Made by a program: the position numbers and the translations under genes. The notes beneath the pieces were generated by a model. It worked only from the letters and a program-made list of their open reading frames with translations. It did no database searches and was not told the origin of the DNA. A DNA stretch of 64,000 nucleotides, from NCBI RefSeq assembly GCF_023145115.1, contig NZ_JAGLEJ010000024.1:1-64000 (forward strand), in the 5' to 3' direction. The DNA is from Algiphilus sp. Its GTDB lineage: Bacteria > Pseudomonadota > Gammaproteobacteria > Nevskiales > Nevskiaceae. Shown here piece after piece: positions 43,001 through 51,934 of the stretch; position 1 is the stretch's first letter; each line of letters starts with the position of its first letter.

Positions 43001-44178
43001 GCCGAATCACCGTCCGCGCCCTCGATGGTGTTGAGCGCGATGGTGCTGTTGATCGACGACGACAGGCCGTACACCGGTGCATCCTCGCCGAACTTGGCTG
43101 CATAGCTGACCGCGACGCCGGCGCCGCCGAGCACGGTGCCGCCACTGACGATGTTGTCGATGATCGAGACGTTCTCGAGGTCGATCGCGCCGCGAAGCAG
43201 CGGTGCCCCGTCGTCCGCATCGGCCGGACCGCTGTCGGAGACCGCGATGCCGCCACCGGCTTCGGCAGCGCGGTTGCCACCGAGATTGCCCTCCGGATCG
43301 ATGCCCGGCCCGAGTCCGCGATAGGCGCCGATGGTGGTCTCGACGATGGTCGCCCGACCCGCGGCGACGTGCAGGCCGCCGCCGATGGTGCCGGCCGTGT
43401 TGCCCGAGAAGCTGGAATTGCGGACGCGCACGCTGTGCGGCGCGCCATCGATGTAGACCGCACCGCCGCTGCCATCAGCGTGATTGTTGAGCGCGAAGAC
43501 GCGATCAAGGTCGAGGAACGCCGCACTGTCGGCGCTGAGCTGCACGGCAGCACCGCTGCCGACGATGTTGGCGTCGCAAAGGAAGAGGTTCTCGAGGATG
43601 AAATCACCCTCGCGCTCGAAGGAGAAGATGCGCGGCGATGCCTCGGCCGGAACGCCCTCGAAGCACGGCACCGGACCGTCCGGCTCGGGCAGGAACGGGA
43701 AGAAGTCGCCGAACGCGGCGAGGAAGGCATCGCCGAAGTCGCTGTCGGGATCGTCGGTGACGAGGCGCGTGGTCAGGATGACCCGACCGCCGGTCTCGGG
43801 ATTGGCGCCGCGAAAGCGGATGGGCGCGTCCACGCAGAGCGCGGCGCCGGCGCGGGCGTTGTCCGCCTCGTCGTCGGCGCAGACCGGGTTGGCATCGCCG
43901 GTGAGACGGATCGCCGTGTCTTCACCGTCGTTGGTCGCGGTCAGACGGATGAAGCCCCGATCCTCGGGCGGCGCGAAAGAGACGACGTACTCCTCGACCG
44001 CTTCGTTGTCGTTGTTCTGGATGGCCAGCAGCGCCGCCTCGAGGTCGTCCTGAGACGACACCGTGCAGTTGAAGGTCCCGCCGCTCAGCGAGCAGACGTT
44101 CTCCTGGGCCATGGTAGCGGGCACCACGCCCGCAAGCAGCGCAGCCGCGAACGCGGCGCGCGAAAGACGCTTAAACAT
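40060..44178 (-). CDS. 1372-residue Calx-beta / beta-helix surface protein with GlyGly-CTERM
   Basis: Signal peptide at 1-24 (VVPATMAQE). Residues about 25-520 resemble a right-handed beta-helix of the polymorphic outer-membrane type (repeats such as NHADGSGGAVYIDGA). At least three Calx-beta-like modules follow, two with near-identical DGSAEAGEDYEATTGTV-type strands near 1060 and 1170. The end has a Gly-rich linker, SGG, a hydrophobic helix and an Arg-rich tip, the GlyGly-CTERM signal processed by rhombosortase. It is therefore probably cleaved and anchored or released at the cell surface. AGGGAGT precedes ATG 44178. Likely adhesin or Ca-binding surface protein. Confidence 0.85.
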   Translation of the reverse strand: MFKRLSRAAFAAALLAGVVPATMAQENVCSLSGGTFNCTVSSQDDLEAALLAIQNNDNEAVEEYVVSFAPPEDRGFIRLTATNDGEDTAIRLTGDANPVCADDEADNARAGAALCVDAPIRFRGANPETGGRVILTTRLVTDDPDSDFGDAFLAAFGDFFPFLPEPDGPVPCFEGVPAEASPRIFSFEREGDFILENLFLCDANIVGSGAAVQLSADSAAFLDLDRVFALNNHADGSGGAVYIDGAPHSVRVRNSSFSGNTAGTIGGGLHVAAGRATIVETTIGAYRGLGPGIDPEGNLGGNRAAEAGGGIAVSDSGPADADDGAPLLRGAIDLENVSIIDNIVSGGTVLGGAGVAVSYAAKFGEDAPVYGLSSSINSTIALNTIEGADGDSAVLVRVDNAAAAIPAVFPGTPDRPFVANIVAANERVDGDTVTPLTDPAALPGDVGFEDNLLTGERIDVFQGGPARGITSRGPVLPSVLPIAYDSPARDAALTPIAVPNDQRGADAQGDARDIGAYEFAGFGAVQFAPALERGFTVFEPPFDQDAEPDAAAIDADIALSRVGNTDTAISVTLRTVDGTVSGADGAGSIESGSATPDQGLILRDYAPQETELTFAAGATEASGTVTVRPDELLEAEETAKLLVSRPTIQREVLPGETLAIADADLDIREPIDISDGDDRPVSLVAQPCLPTTAADSAADCLSDLLIIRDRELVRLVSQNVSVNPPDPGVESRLEGDTLVLSNVPRGSTVTAPLRRLGPADFAGSVRCRTATAAGNGDNPATAGEDFLGVDRRVTFPSGEALAQRECAVDLIDNPEIFTNEGTAFAFEFVEPAGRNPDLDDLDSNPGLQVGTPSRIRIEIAPSDADPAITTRYEFAQGSDTVFVVDQGDPQIIVRRLGIAFDEDSNYSVTASISGETDVLGDTSPQTLTWGPDDFADKSITLPVTQTAFEDDRTVMIALSDPRPVGMSQIGTPVEIAVTLRGTVPDEVEPASVALADATVEVAGDRATAGIEVVRSGDPSGTLSVDFATVDGSAEAGEDYEATTGTVSWAAGETGTKTIIVPVVPADGFRPQRDFEVELSNLSGTALDEGEVSLTPPTTATVVLQAAGVQPEVAMADASISVAPDRTTATIEVERSGDPSGTLMVDFATFNGSATAGTHYEATTGTVEWADGEGGTKVIEVPVQALAGGFRPERDFRVDLSNVRGTAVSEGFLTLEEPDSTTVVLEQFGTPAYSVSPTQTTLQAPFFEQTVLVSINARPSVATTFAISADNGVTPSPAALTFQPGGSLTREVVISLPSIPDENETATVTIDPQSGDAAFTALAARTVAVTIDVSGQQQDDGGGDSGGALSLWMMLTLLGGGIASRVRRARGRD

Positions 44179-44296
44179 CGGCTTTACTCCCTCTCGTGTG
44201 CACGGCGCTGCGACGCCGCCCCCTCGCTGAATGGCGTGAGACGCTTCAACCGCTTCGAGACTACCCCAAATACTCGACGGTATGCCAGCGCAACGC

Positions 44297-46777
44297 TCAG
44301 AAGGGCCGCAGGCGCATGAGCAGCACGGGCAGAAGCGTCAGATTGGCCACCAGCGCCACCACCATCGCCAGTCCGGTGAACAGACCGAAGTAGATGGTGG
44401 GCACGAAATTGGAGAGCGCCAGGACCGAGAAGCCGAGCGTGACCACCAGCGTGGTGTAGAACATCGCGCGCCCTACGCTGAGATGGGAGCGCGCTATGGC
44501 GCCCTCGTAGCCCGACCGGCGCACCTCCTCGCGGAACCGGTAACAGTAGTGGATGGTGTCGTCGACACCGATGCCGATGGTGATGGCGGCGATGGTGATG
44601 GTCATGATGTCGAGCGGGATCGCCATCCAGCCGAGCGTGCCGAGCACGACGACCGCCGCGAACAGTGTCGGTGCCACACCGATGGCGGCCATGCGGAGCG
44701 AGCGGAACATCAACAGGAACATCAGCGCGATGGCCGCGAAGACGGCACCCAGCGTCACCACCTGCGAACGGAACAGGCTCTGCATGACATTGTTGTAGAG
44801 CACCATCATCCCGGTGATGTTGACCTGCTGCGGTTCGAGTTCCAGTTTCTCGACCAGATCGGTCCGGATGCGCTCGAGGAAGGCATCGCGGCGGAGATCG
44901 GGGTCGGAGTCGATGACGCGAGCCGAGAACCGGACCTGATTGCCGTCGTCGGCCATGTACGGGTCGAACAGGGTCTCCTTGATCTGCTCGGGCGCCATGC
45001 GCTGGATCAGCGCCAGCACGAAGTCACCCGGCCACTGCCCACCGTTGAGGATCGCCAGCATGCGCACGGTGGTGGCCATCGAGAGCACCTTGCCGGTCTC
45101 GGGCTGCGCATCGAGGTAATCGTGGACCTCCGCGACCTGGCGCAGATTGTGCGCGTTGTACCAGTAACTCTCCGCGGTCAGTCCACCGCCGCCCAGGTCC
45201 GGCAGGTCCTCTTCCTCCCAGGCTTCCTGCTCCTCCAGAAACCACTCGGGCGGATCGAGCACGACATCCATCGGTGTGGTGCCACCCAGCTCCCGATCGA
45301 TCACCAGCAGTCCCTGGTAGATCTCGGTGGACTCGTGGAAATAGTCGATGAAGCGATTCTCGACCGTGAGCCGCATGATGCCGGCGGCGGCGAGCCCGGC
45401 CAGCGCCACGCCCACTATCAGCAGCACACGCGGCGCGCGCTCGCTCATTGCCGCAAGGCGGCGGTTGATCCGTGCCGTGAGGTCGTGGCTCGCGGCACCG
45501 ACATCCTGCGGCTTGCGCGGCCGCATCGGCGCCAGTGCCGTCGGGAAGATCACGAACGTGAGCACGAAGGCGACGCATACGCCCACGGTCATCATCAGCC
45601 CGAAGTCGATCACCGGACGGATGCCGCTGATCGCGAGCGAAGCGAACGAAACCGCCGTGGTGAGCAGCGTGAACAGGGACGGCAGGAACTTGCTGTCCAC
45701 GGCGCCGCGTATCAGGGCGTGCTGCGCGCTCTGTGGCGCTTCCGCATGCAGCTCGCGGTAGCGCACCACCAGGTGGATGGTCAGCGAGAGACTGAGAATC
45801 AGCAGCAGCGAGATGAAGTTGGACGACACCACGGTCACGCGCCAGTCCACCAGCCCCAGGAAGCCGACCGAGACGACCACGGCGGCGGCACAGATCACCG
45901 ATGGCACCACCACCCAGTGCACGCGGCGGAACGAGATCGCGAGCAGAAGCAGGATGAACAGGGCCACGCCCACGCCGAAGGTGGCGATGTCGTTGCGCAC
46001 GAAATCGATCATGTCCGCGGCGATCATGGGCAATCCACCGAGGAAGATGCTGGCCTCGTCGCGATAGTCGTCGAGCAGTCCGCGCATGCTCGCGATGTCG
46101 TCCTGCAGCTGCCCCTGGACCTCGGCCTTGCGCCGATCGTAGGCAGCCTCCACCCGCGCGAGCTCGGCCGCCTCCGCCGAGCCGAAGGCATCGGGCTCCT
46201 CGCGCTCCATGCGGCGCAGCGCCTCGCGTCGGTCGAGCAGCGACTGCGCGCGCGCATCCGGCTTGAGGTTCACCAGCATCGCCGTGGTGGTGGCCTCCGG
46301 ATTCATCACCAGGCTGCGGTAGAACGGACTGGTGCGGAATTCCGCCTTCGCCATCTCGATGTCGGTGCCGGGATCGAGCAGCGTGCGTTGCACGTCCTGG
46401 ATCTCGCGCAGCGTCATCGGCGGGCTTTCGATGAGCGGCACATCGAGCATGCTGAGCACGGAATCGACGAAGGGCTGTGCCGCGATCTCGTCGCGCATGC
46501 GCTTGAGATGCGCCAGCGTCGCCTCATCGAACAGGCCGCGCTCGCCGCGCGGCGAGTACGTCACCACCAGGAAATCCTGCGTGCCGTACCGTTCCGCGAT
46601 CTCCCGGTAGTAGGCGAGGTCCTCGTCGCCTTCCAGGATCAGCGAATCGGCCGAGGCGTCGAGCTTGAAGTACTGCGCCTGCCAGGCGGCGGCGGCGAGC
46701 AGTGCGACGAGCAGCAGCCCGACCAGCCAGGGCGCGCCCAGGCAGAAGCGATAGAAGACGTTGGCGAGGGATCGCAT
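44297..46777 (-). CDS. RND/MMPL-family exporter
   Basis: An 826-residue membrane protein with the two-fold RND plan: one N-terminal helix (about 17-35), a periplasmic loop, then five to six helices starting near 255, repeated in the second half with the last group after about 660. The sequence IAAITIGIGVDDTIHYCYRFREE is the typical helix-4 motif. It resembles the MMPL/HpnN lipid exporters more than drug-efflux AcrB, since no membrane-fusion or channel gene is nearby. It may move a lipid or hydrophobic molecule. Confidence 0.88.
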   Translation of the reverse strand: MRSLANVFYRFCLGAPWLVGLLLVALLAAAAWQAQYFKLDASADSLILEGDEDLAYYREIAERYGTQDFLVVTYSPRGERGLFDEATLAHLKRMRDEIAAQPFVDSVLSMLDVPLIESPPMTLREIQDVQRTLLDPGTDIEMAKAEFRTSPFYRSLVMNPEATTTAMLVNLKPDARAQSLLDRREALRRMEREEPDAFGSAEAAELARVEAAYDRRKAEVQGQLQDDIASMRGLLDDYRDEASIFLGGLPMIAADMIDFVRNDIATFGVGVALFILLLLAISFRRVHWVVVPSVICAAAVVVSVGFLGLVDWRVTVVSSNFISLLLILSLSLTIHLVVRYRELHAEAPQSAQHALIRGAVDSKFLPSLFTLLTTAVSFASLAISGIRPVIDFGLMMTVGVCVAFVLTFVIFPTALAPMRPRKPQDVGAASHDLTARINRRLAAMSERAPRVLLIVGVALAGLAAAGIMRLTVENRFIDYFHESTEIYQGLLVIDRELGGTTPMDVVLDPPEWFLEEQEAWEEEDLPDLGGGGLTAESYWYNAHNLRQVAEVHDYLDAQPETGKVLSMATTVRMLAILNGGQWPGDFVLALIQRMAPEQIKETLFDPYMADDGNQVRFSARVIDSDPDLRRDAFLERIRTDLVEKLELEPQQVNITGMMVLYNNVMQSLFRSQVVTLGAVFAAIALMFLLMFRSLRMAAIGVAPTLFAAVVVLGTLGWMAIPLDIMTITIAAITIGIGVDDTIHYCYRFREEVRRSGYEGAIARSHLSVGRAMFYTTLVVTLGFSVLALSNFVPTIYFGLFTGLAMVVALVANLTLLPVLLMRLRPF

Positions 46778-46823
46778 GCGGTATCCGAAGGTTGAGGCGC
46801 GTTGGCCGCGGCCGGCTGCTACA

Positions 46824-47846
46824 TCACGCCGGATTCAGTCGCAACAGGAGCTTGCCGACATTCTGCCCGCGGAACAGGCGCATGAGCGCGTCGGGGAACT
46901 GCTCGATCCCGTCCACGATGTCCTCGTGGTGCCGGAGACGCCCCTCGGCCAGCCATGCCCCCATCGCCTGCGCCGCTTCGGCGTATCGGTCGGCGAAGTC
47001 GATGATCACCATGCCGCGCATGGTCGCCCGCATGACGAGCAGCTGCAGATAGTTCACGGGACCGTGCACGGCGCCGGCGTTGTACTGCGAGATGGCACCG
47101 CAGATGACGATGCGCGCATGCAGGGCGAGCTGGGTGAGGACATCGTCGAGTATCGTTCCGCCGACATTGTCGAAGTACAGATCGACGCCGCCCGGACAAA
47201 GCGCGGCGAGCCGCTGCCGGACGTCCTCGGACTTGTAGTCGATGCAGGCATCGAAACCGAGATCGTCGACCACGTAGCGGCACTTCTCCGGGCCGCCCGC
47301 GATGCCGACCACGAAGCTGCCCCTGATCTTGGCGATCTGACCGGCGACCGAGCCGACCGCACCCGCGGCACCGGAGACCACCACCACGTCACCCTCGCGG
47401 TGCTCCCCGACATCGAGCATGCCGAAGTAGGCCGTCATGCCGGTCATGCCGAGCACGCCGAGGTAGACCGGAAGCGGCGCGATCGCGGTATCGACCGCAC
47501 GCAGCGCCCTGCCCGGAGCCACCGCATAGGCCTGCACGCCGAGCACACCGGTGACGGTGTCGCCCTCGGCGAAATCGGGATGGCGTGACGCCACCACCGT
47601 GCCTCCCGCATAGGCGCGCATGACGTCGCCGATGCCGACCGGCGGCACGTAGGACTTGCCCGCGTTCATCCACCCGCGCATGGCCGGATCGACCGACACA
47701 TAGGCATTGCGTACCAGGACCTCGCCTTCGCCCGGCGCGGTCACGGATACTTCGTCGTATGTCCATGTATCCGGTCCGGGCTCACCCTGCGGCCGCTGCG
47801 CCAACAGGAAGCGCTGGTTGCGCAAGCGCTGCAGTGGTTCGGTCAC
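46824..47846 (-). CDS. NADPH-dependent enone/alkenal reductase (MDR, CurA/PTGR type)
   Basis: A 340-residue zinc-free medium-chain reductase. The Rossmann segment reads VVVSGAAGAVGSVAGQIAKI and there are no zinc-ligand cysteines. The group reduces the double bond of alpha,beta-unsaturated ketones and aldehydes. GTG 47846 is chosen because GGGAGGAG lies upstream; the ATG of the longer reading has none. It follows the RND gene's promoter side without overlap. Such an enzyme would fit reduction of enals or enones produced by oxidative cleavage. Confidence 0.87.
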   Translation of the reverse strand: MTEPLQRLRNQRFLLAQRPQGEPGPDTWTYDEVSVTAPGEGEVLVRNAYVSVDPAMRGWMNAGKSYVPPVGIGDVMRAYAGGTVVASRHPDFAEGDTVTGVLGVQAYAVAPGRALRAVDTAIAPLPVYLGVLGMTGMTAYFGMLDVGEHREGDVVVVSGAAGAVGSVAGQIAKIRGSFVVGIAGGPEKCRYVVDDLGFDACIDYKSEDVRQRLAALCPGGVDLYFDNVGGTILDDVLTQLALHARIVICGAISQYNAGAVHGPVNYLQLLVMRATMRGMVIIDFADRYAEAAQAMGAWLAEGRLRHHEDIVDGIEQFPDALMRLFRGQNVGKLLLRLNPA

Positions 47847-47960
47847 GATGGCTCTCCTCCCGGTTGCGCGGCCCGACATCACGGCCGACGCGGCACCATA
47901 GCAGCGCGTGCCCGACGCTGCCCGGCCGGGCCCGTCGCCGTCGTACCGCCGCGCAGGTCC

Positions 47961-48785
47961 TCAGGGAGCGCGCCGCGCCACCACCAGCACGTAGTCCTCG
48001 CCGAGTTCCACCAGCTGGCGGATGCGCATCACCATGCGCGTGATGGCTTCGGCGCGTTCGCCCTCGCTGGCATCGGCCACGCGTTGCAGCGCGTCGGCGA
48101 AGGGAATGCGCGTCCACTCCAGGATCGAGATGATCTGCACCAGGTCGAAGCCGGCTTCACGCAGGTGCCCGGCATAGACCTCGGCATCGTAGGCGTTGAC
48201 CGGCATGTCCAGGCAGACATTGCTGTGCGTGGTGCGCTCACCCAGCAGATAGTCGTCCGGGTTGGCGCCGCGGCGGGGAATGATGTCGGTAAGCGCGAGG
48301 GTTCCGCCGGGCTTGAGTACGCGTGCCGCCTCGCGGAGGAAGTCGACCCGCGTGTCGAAGTGGAAGGCGCACTCCACCGACACCAGCTTGTCGAAGGACG
48401 CCGCCTCGAAGGCCATGTTCGTCGCGTCCCCTTCCTGCAGCGTGATGCTGCTGCTCAACCCGTGCTGGGCAACGTAGTCATGACCGGATGCAATGCGCAC
48501 CGGTGTGACGTCGATGCCGGTGACATGATCCACTGCATAGCGCTGCACGAACTTCACCGCGCCGGCGCCGTAGCCGCATCCGACATCGAGAACGTGATCA
48601 TCCCGCCCCAGTCCGGCCGAGGCCGCGACCAGGTCGGTGAGTGCTTCGGAAGCCTGCTCGATGGTCAGGCCCGGGCGCGTCCAGTAGCCGTAGTTGGCGT
48701 AGGGCTGCTGACCGAAGACGTTGCCCCGGATCTCGTGCCGGCGCTCGTAATGGGTGATGACCGCCTGCGTGCTTTCACTGACCAT
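47961..48785 (-). CDS. SAM-dependent methyltransferase
   Basis: A 274-residue class I methyltransferase with motif I VLDVGCGYGAG (about 64-74), a DATNMAF acidic loop and LKPGGTLALTD post-motif. The overall plan resembles the small-molecule methyltransferases of the tocopherol/sterol-C group. Substrate is not evident. It is 114 bases upstream of the reductase in the same orientation and may be separate. Confidence 0.85.
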   Translation of the reverse strand: MVSESTQAVITHYERRHEIRGNVFGQQPYANYGYWTRPGLTIEQASEALTDLVAASAGLGRDDHVLDVGCGYGAGAVKFVQRYAVDHVTGIDVTPVRIASGHDYVAQHGLSSSITLQEGDATNMAFEAASFDKLVSVECAFHFDTRVDFLREAARVLKPGGTLALTDIIPRRGANPDDYLLGERTTHSNVCLDMPVNAYDAEVYAGHLREAGFDLVQIISILEWTRIPFADALQRVADASEGERAEAITRMVMRIRQLVELGEDYVLVVARRAP

Positions 48786-48926
48786 GCCGTGATCCGATGC
48801 CGTCCGAGCCGTTGCGGGAGAGGCAGCAAAGTTAGCAGGTTCGGCGCCCCGCGCGCCCCGCGACGTTGTAGGAAAACATGCCGGGACGCGCAGGGGAGCC
48901 CGGACATCGGCCCCGCTGCGCCGCGA

Positions 48927-49484
48927 TCAGCGCAGATGCCCGAAGTTGAAGCGGCCGCCGAGCGCCAGCAGCTCCGCATCGACCTGATAGCTCGCCCCGA
49001 GCGCCCAGCGCGGGTTGAGGTGGAAGAGACCGCCGATGCGCGCATCGAGATCGCTGTCATCGAACAGATCCTGGTACAGCAGCGTGGTCTCGAGTTCGAT
49101 ATCGGGCGTCAGCATCGCGCGCGCACCGCCGGTCAACAGGAACCCGGTATCGTCCTCCGAGCCGAACGGAGTATCGATCTCGCCGTGCACGAGCCCCGCG
49201 CTCGCCTGAAGCTCGACATCGCCGGACAGCGGATGGCGATAGCCGAGCTCGCCGCTCACGGTATCGGCGTCGAACCCGTCATCGCTCAGCAGCGACACGC
49301 CGCCGCGAACGAATAGCTGGTCGGCCACCAGGCCGGATACTTCGCCGGCAACGCCGTCGAGCCCCGCATCGTCGGCATCGACGTAGCGCAGATCGGCATA
49401 GTTGTAGTTGATGCCGGCGGCGCCTGCCGCCATCGGTGCGATGATGCCGACGAGCAGCGCCGTGGTCGTGGTGGTGCGTTTCAT
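48927..49484 (-). CDS. YfaZ-family outer-membrane beta-barrel protein
   Basis: A 185-residue exported protein with signal peptide (cleaved after AAGAAG) and alternating beta-strand pattern ending GGRFNFGHLR, as in YfaZ proteins. GGGAG precedes ATG 49484. The family is of unknown function and restricted mainly to gammaproteobacteria, which supports the organism guess. Downstream of the HhH gene in the same orientation, 135 bases apart. Confidence 0.83.
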   Translation of the reverse strand: MKRTTTTTALLVGIIAPMAAGAAGINYNYADLRYVDADDAGLDGVAGEVSGLVADQLFVRGGVSLLSDDGFDADTVSGELGYRHPLSGDVELQASAGLVHGEIDTPFGSEDDTGFLLTGGARAMLTPDIELETTLLYQDLFDDSDLDARIGGLFHLNPRWALGASYQVDAELLALGGRFNFGHLR

Positions 49485-49619
49485 GATGACTCCCGAAGGT
49501 TGAATGCCTTCCGCCGATAATCGCGGAATCAGCAACCTAGCAGCGGGAGCCGAACGCAGGGTGAACAAGGGGCCCGGTCACGGAACCGGACCCCGGTTGC
49601 CCCGGATGTTTCCGGCTGC

Positions 49620-49889
49620 TCAGTTCTCCGCCGCCGTCGAGAAGCGCATCGCCTCGGCGTTGCTCTCCACGAAGGTGCTCCCGAGCCCGTCGACGCGATC
49701 GGCCATCCCTTCCGCGCTCTCGTACGGGCCGCCGGCATCACGCTCGGCGACGATGCGCTCGGCGATGACCGAACCGACGCCGTCCAGTGCCGTCAACGCC
49801 TCACTGTCCGCGGTGTTGACGTTCAGCGCTGCCGCGGATGCGACGGCGGACAGAAGAAGTGCACCTGCTGCCCCCATGAATCGGAACAT
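49620..49889 (-). CDS. ComEA-like helix-hairpin-helix exported protein
   Basis: An 89-residue protein: signal peptide (to ASAAA) and one helix-hairpin-helix domain starting LNVNTADSEALTALDGVG. Family members bind DNA in the periplasm for natural uptake (ComEA), or are of unknown use when isolated like this one. No other competence genes are nearby. Confidence 0.82.
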   Translation of the reverse strand: MFRFMGAAGALLLSAVASAAALNVNTADSEALTALDGVGSVIAERIVAERDAGGPYESAEGMADRVDGLGSTFVESNAEAMRFSTAAEN

Positions 49890-49986
49890 TGCTTGACTCC
49901 CTGAATCGGTGAATGACCGCCCGGATTACCGGCGCGGAACATCAACATTACTGACTGGGAAGTATTTTGCAACCCCGCCCGCGCGA

Positions 49987-50016
49987 TTCACCCTGCCCGC
50001 CTCGGGCTGGCATAAT
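49987..50016 (+). promoter_or_regulatory. Putative promoter of tRNA-Ser
   Basis: TTCACC (49987-49992), 18-base spacer and CATAAT (50011-50016) lie 11 bases ahead of the tRNA 5' end. Confidence 0.5.
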
Positions 50017-50027
50017 GCCGCGCTCAC

Positions 50028-50119
50028 GGAGGGGTGTCCGAGCGGTCGAAGGAGCACGCCTGGAAAGCGTGTATACGGTTACCACCGTATCGAGGGTTCG
50101 AATCCCTCTCCCTCCGCCA
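50028..50119 (+). tRNA. tRNA-Ser (anticodon GGA)
   Basis: A 92-nt class II tRNA. The acceptor stem GGAGGGG pairs with the 3' TCCCTCC; discriminator G and CCA are encoded (50117-50119). Anticodon stem CACGC/GCGTG encloses loop CTGGAAA, anticodon GGA at 50062-50064 reading UCC/UCU. A long variable arm and the TTCGAAT T-loop are present. Confidence 0.96.
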
Positions 50120-50210
50120 GAATCACCTCGACCCTTCGCGGCATCGTCGACCGACACGCTGCCCCATCGGTACGGGATTCGAATCCTCGATAACTGATGC
50201 CCGGGTTCGA

Positions 50211-50232
50211 CCATCCGGCTTCAGCCGGATGG
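50211..50232. terminator. Hairpin downstream of tRNA-Ser
   Basis: CCATCCGGC, loop TTCA, GCCGGATGG: a 9-bp perfect stem without U-run, between the tRNA and the convergent monooxygenase. Just before it, at 50175-50186, the bases GGATTCGAATCC resemble a T-arm, perhaps a decayed tRNA copy; nothing else is seen in 50120-50309. Confidence 0.45.
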
Positions 50233-50309
50233 CGCGGAGCCAAGCGGAACCCGAAGGGCGACACGGCTTACCGCCGCGGTCCCGCCCTAGAATCAGCGCC
50301 GCCAGCGGA

Positions 50310-51794
50310 TCACGCCAGTTCGTAGTCGCTGGGCTCGAGCGCGCTGGTGATGCGCCGGTACTCCGCCGTGCGCCCGGGCCAGTTGTTGGTGATGCGCCCG
50401 GCCTCGTTGTGGTACCAGCTGCTGCAACCGGCAGCCCAGACGGTGTGCGAGAGCCGCTCCTGGAGCGTGTCGTTGTACGCCCGGTAGACCTCGGGCCGGA
50501 CCGCCATCAACCGGTGCTCGCGCAGCAGATCGAGCGCATCGGCCAGATAGCGCATCTGGCACTCGATCATGAAGATGATGGAGTTGCCGCCCAGGTTGGT
50601 GTTCGGGCCATACATCAGGAACAGATTGGGAAAGCCCGGCACCGTCATGCCCAGGTAGGCCTCGGCACCCTGCGCCCATTGCGTGTCGAGATCGACCCCG
50701 TCGCGCCCGGTGATCCGGATCGGCGACAGGAACTCGGTGGCCTTGAAGCCGGTGCCCCAGATCAGCACGTCGAGATCGTGCTGGACGCCGTCCCGCGTAC
50801 GCACGCCATCGGCATTGATGTGGTCGATGCCCTGGGTCTCGAGATGCACGTTGTCGCGCTGCATCGCGGGGTAGTAGTCGCTCGAGAACAGGACGCGCTT
50901 GCAGCCGACCGGATAGTCCGGCGTGAGCTTCTCGCGCAGCTCGGGATCGGTCACCTGGCGCTCGAGATGCCAGCGCGCCACTCGTCTGAAGATCCCGTTG
51001 GCGCGACTGTCGGGCTGATCGAAGGCATCCGTGCTGATCTCGCCCGACTTCCACAGCGCGAAGCGGAAGGGCTTGTCATACCCCGGCAGATAACGGAACA
51101 GCAATCGATTCGCCACGCCGTAGGGCCCGTCGAGCCGCGGCAGCAGATACGGCGCGCTGCGCTGGAACACCGTCAGCGAGCCGGCCTCCTCGGCGACCCG
51201 GGGAATGAACTGAATGGCGCTGGCACCGGTACCGATGACCCCTACCCGTTTCCCGGCAAGGGGAACGTCGTGGTCCCACAGCGCTGAATGGAAGCTCGCG
51301 CCCGCGAATTCATCGCGACCCGTGACCTCCGGCCAGCTGGGCCGTGACAGCTGACCGACCCCCGACACCAGCGCGCGCGTCCGCCACGTGCGCCCGTCCG
51401 CGGCGCTCACGGTCCAGGTCGCGGAGCCCTCGTCCCACTCGGCCGACGTCACCTCGACGCCGAACTCGGCGTCGCGATAGAGCTGGAAATGGTTCGCGCA
51501 GGAGCGGATGTAGGACAGGATCTCGGGCTGATGCGGATAGCGCCGGGAGAAGCCTACCTTCTTGTAGAACGAGAACGAGTAGAGGTGCCAGGGCACGTCA
51601 CAGGCCGCGCCCGGATACGTGTTCTCGCGCCAGACACCGCCGAAGTCATCGCCGCGCTCCAGGACCAGCAGGCGCTTGCAGCCCTGCATGCGCGCCTGGA
51701 CGGCAGCACCGAGTCCGGAGAATCCACCGCCTATGATGAGCACGTCGAGGAGTTCGACGGACGCGTCGACGCGGGTTTCGGCTCTCGCATTCAT
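50310..51794 (-). CDS. Flavin monooxygenase, Baeyer-Villiger type
   Basis: A 494-residue FAD/NADPH enzyme. GGGFSG (22-27) binds FAD, GTGASA (188-193) binds NADPH, and the class I Baeyer-Villiger fingerprint F-x-G-x3-H-x3-W is met by FAGASFHSALW (163-173). Such enzymes insert oxygen next to a ketone to give an ester. AGGGAGAC precedes ATG 51794. It is divergent from the small hydrolase, whose esterase activity could open the product. The sequence of the ketone substrate is not indicated. Confidence 0.9.
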   Translation of the reverse strand: MNARAETRVDASVELLDVLIIGGGFSGLGAAVQARMQGCKRLLVLERGDDFGGVWRENTYPGAACDVPWHLYSFSFYKKVGFSRRYPHQPEILSYIRSCANHFQLYRDAEFGVEVTSAEWDEGSATWTVSAADGRTWRTRALVSGVGQLSRPSWPEVTGRDEFAGASFHSALWDHDVPLAGKRVGVIGTGASAIQFIPRVAEEAGSLTVFQRSAPYLLPRLDGPYGVANRLLFRYLPGYDKPFRFALWKSGEISTDAFDQPDSRANGIFRRVARWHLERQVTDPELREKLTPDYPVGCKRVLFSSDYYPAMQRDNVHLETQGIDHINADGVRTRDGVQHDLDVLIWGTGFKATEFLSPIRITGRDGVDLDTQWAQGAEAYLGMTVPGFPNLFLMYGPNTNLGGNSIIFMIECQMRYLADALDLLREHRLMAVRPEVYRAYNDTLQERLSHTVWAAGCSSWYHNEAGRITNNWPGRTAEYRRITSALEPSDYELA

Positions 51795-51934
51795 GCTCGT
51801 CTCCCTGGGGAAGTTTCTGTTGTCCGGATATCGCCGACCGAACGGATATTTGGCGACTTTTGTCGATTATGCCATCGGGTGGAGAGCGGATCGAGCCCGG
51901 ATCATCTCCTGCCCGGCCACCCTACAATGCGCAC

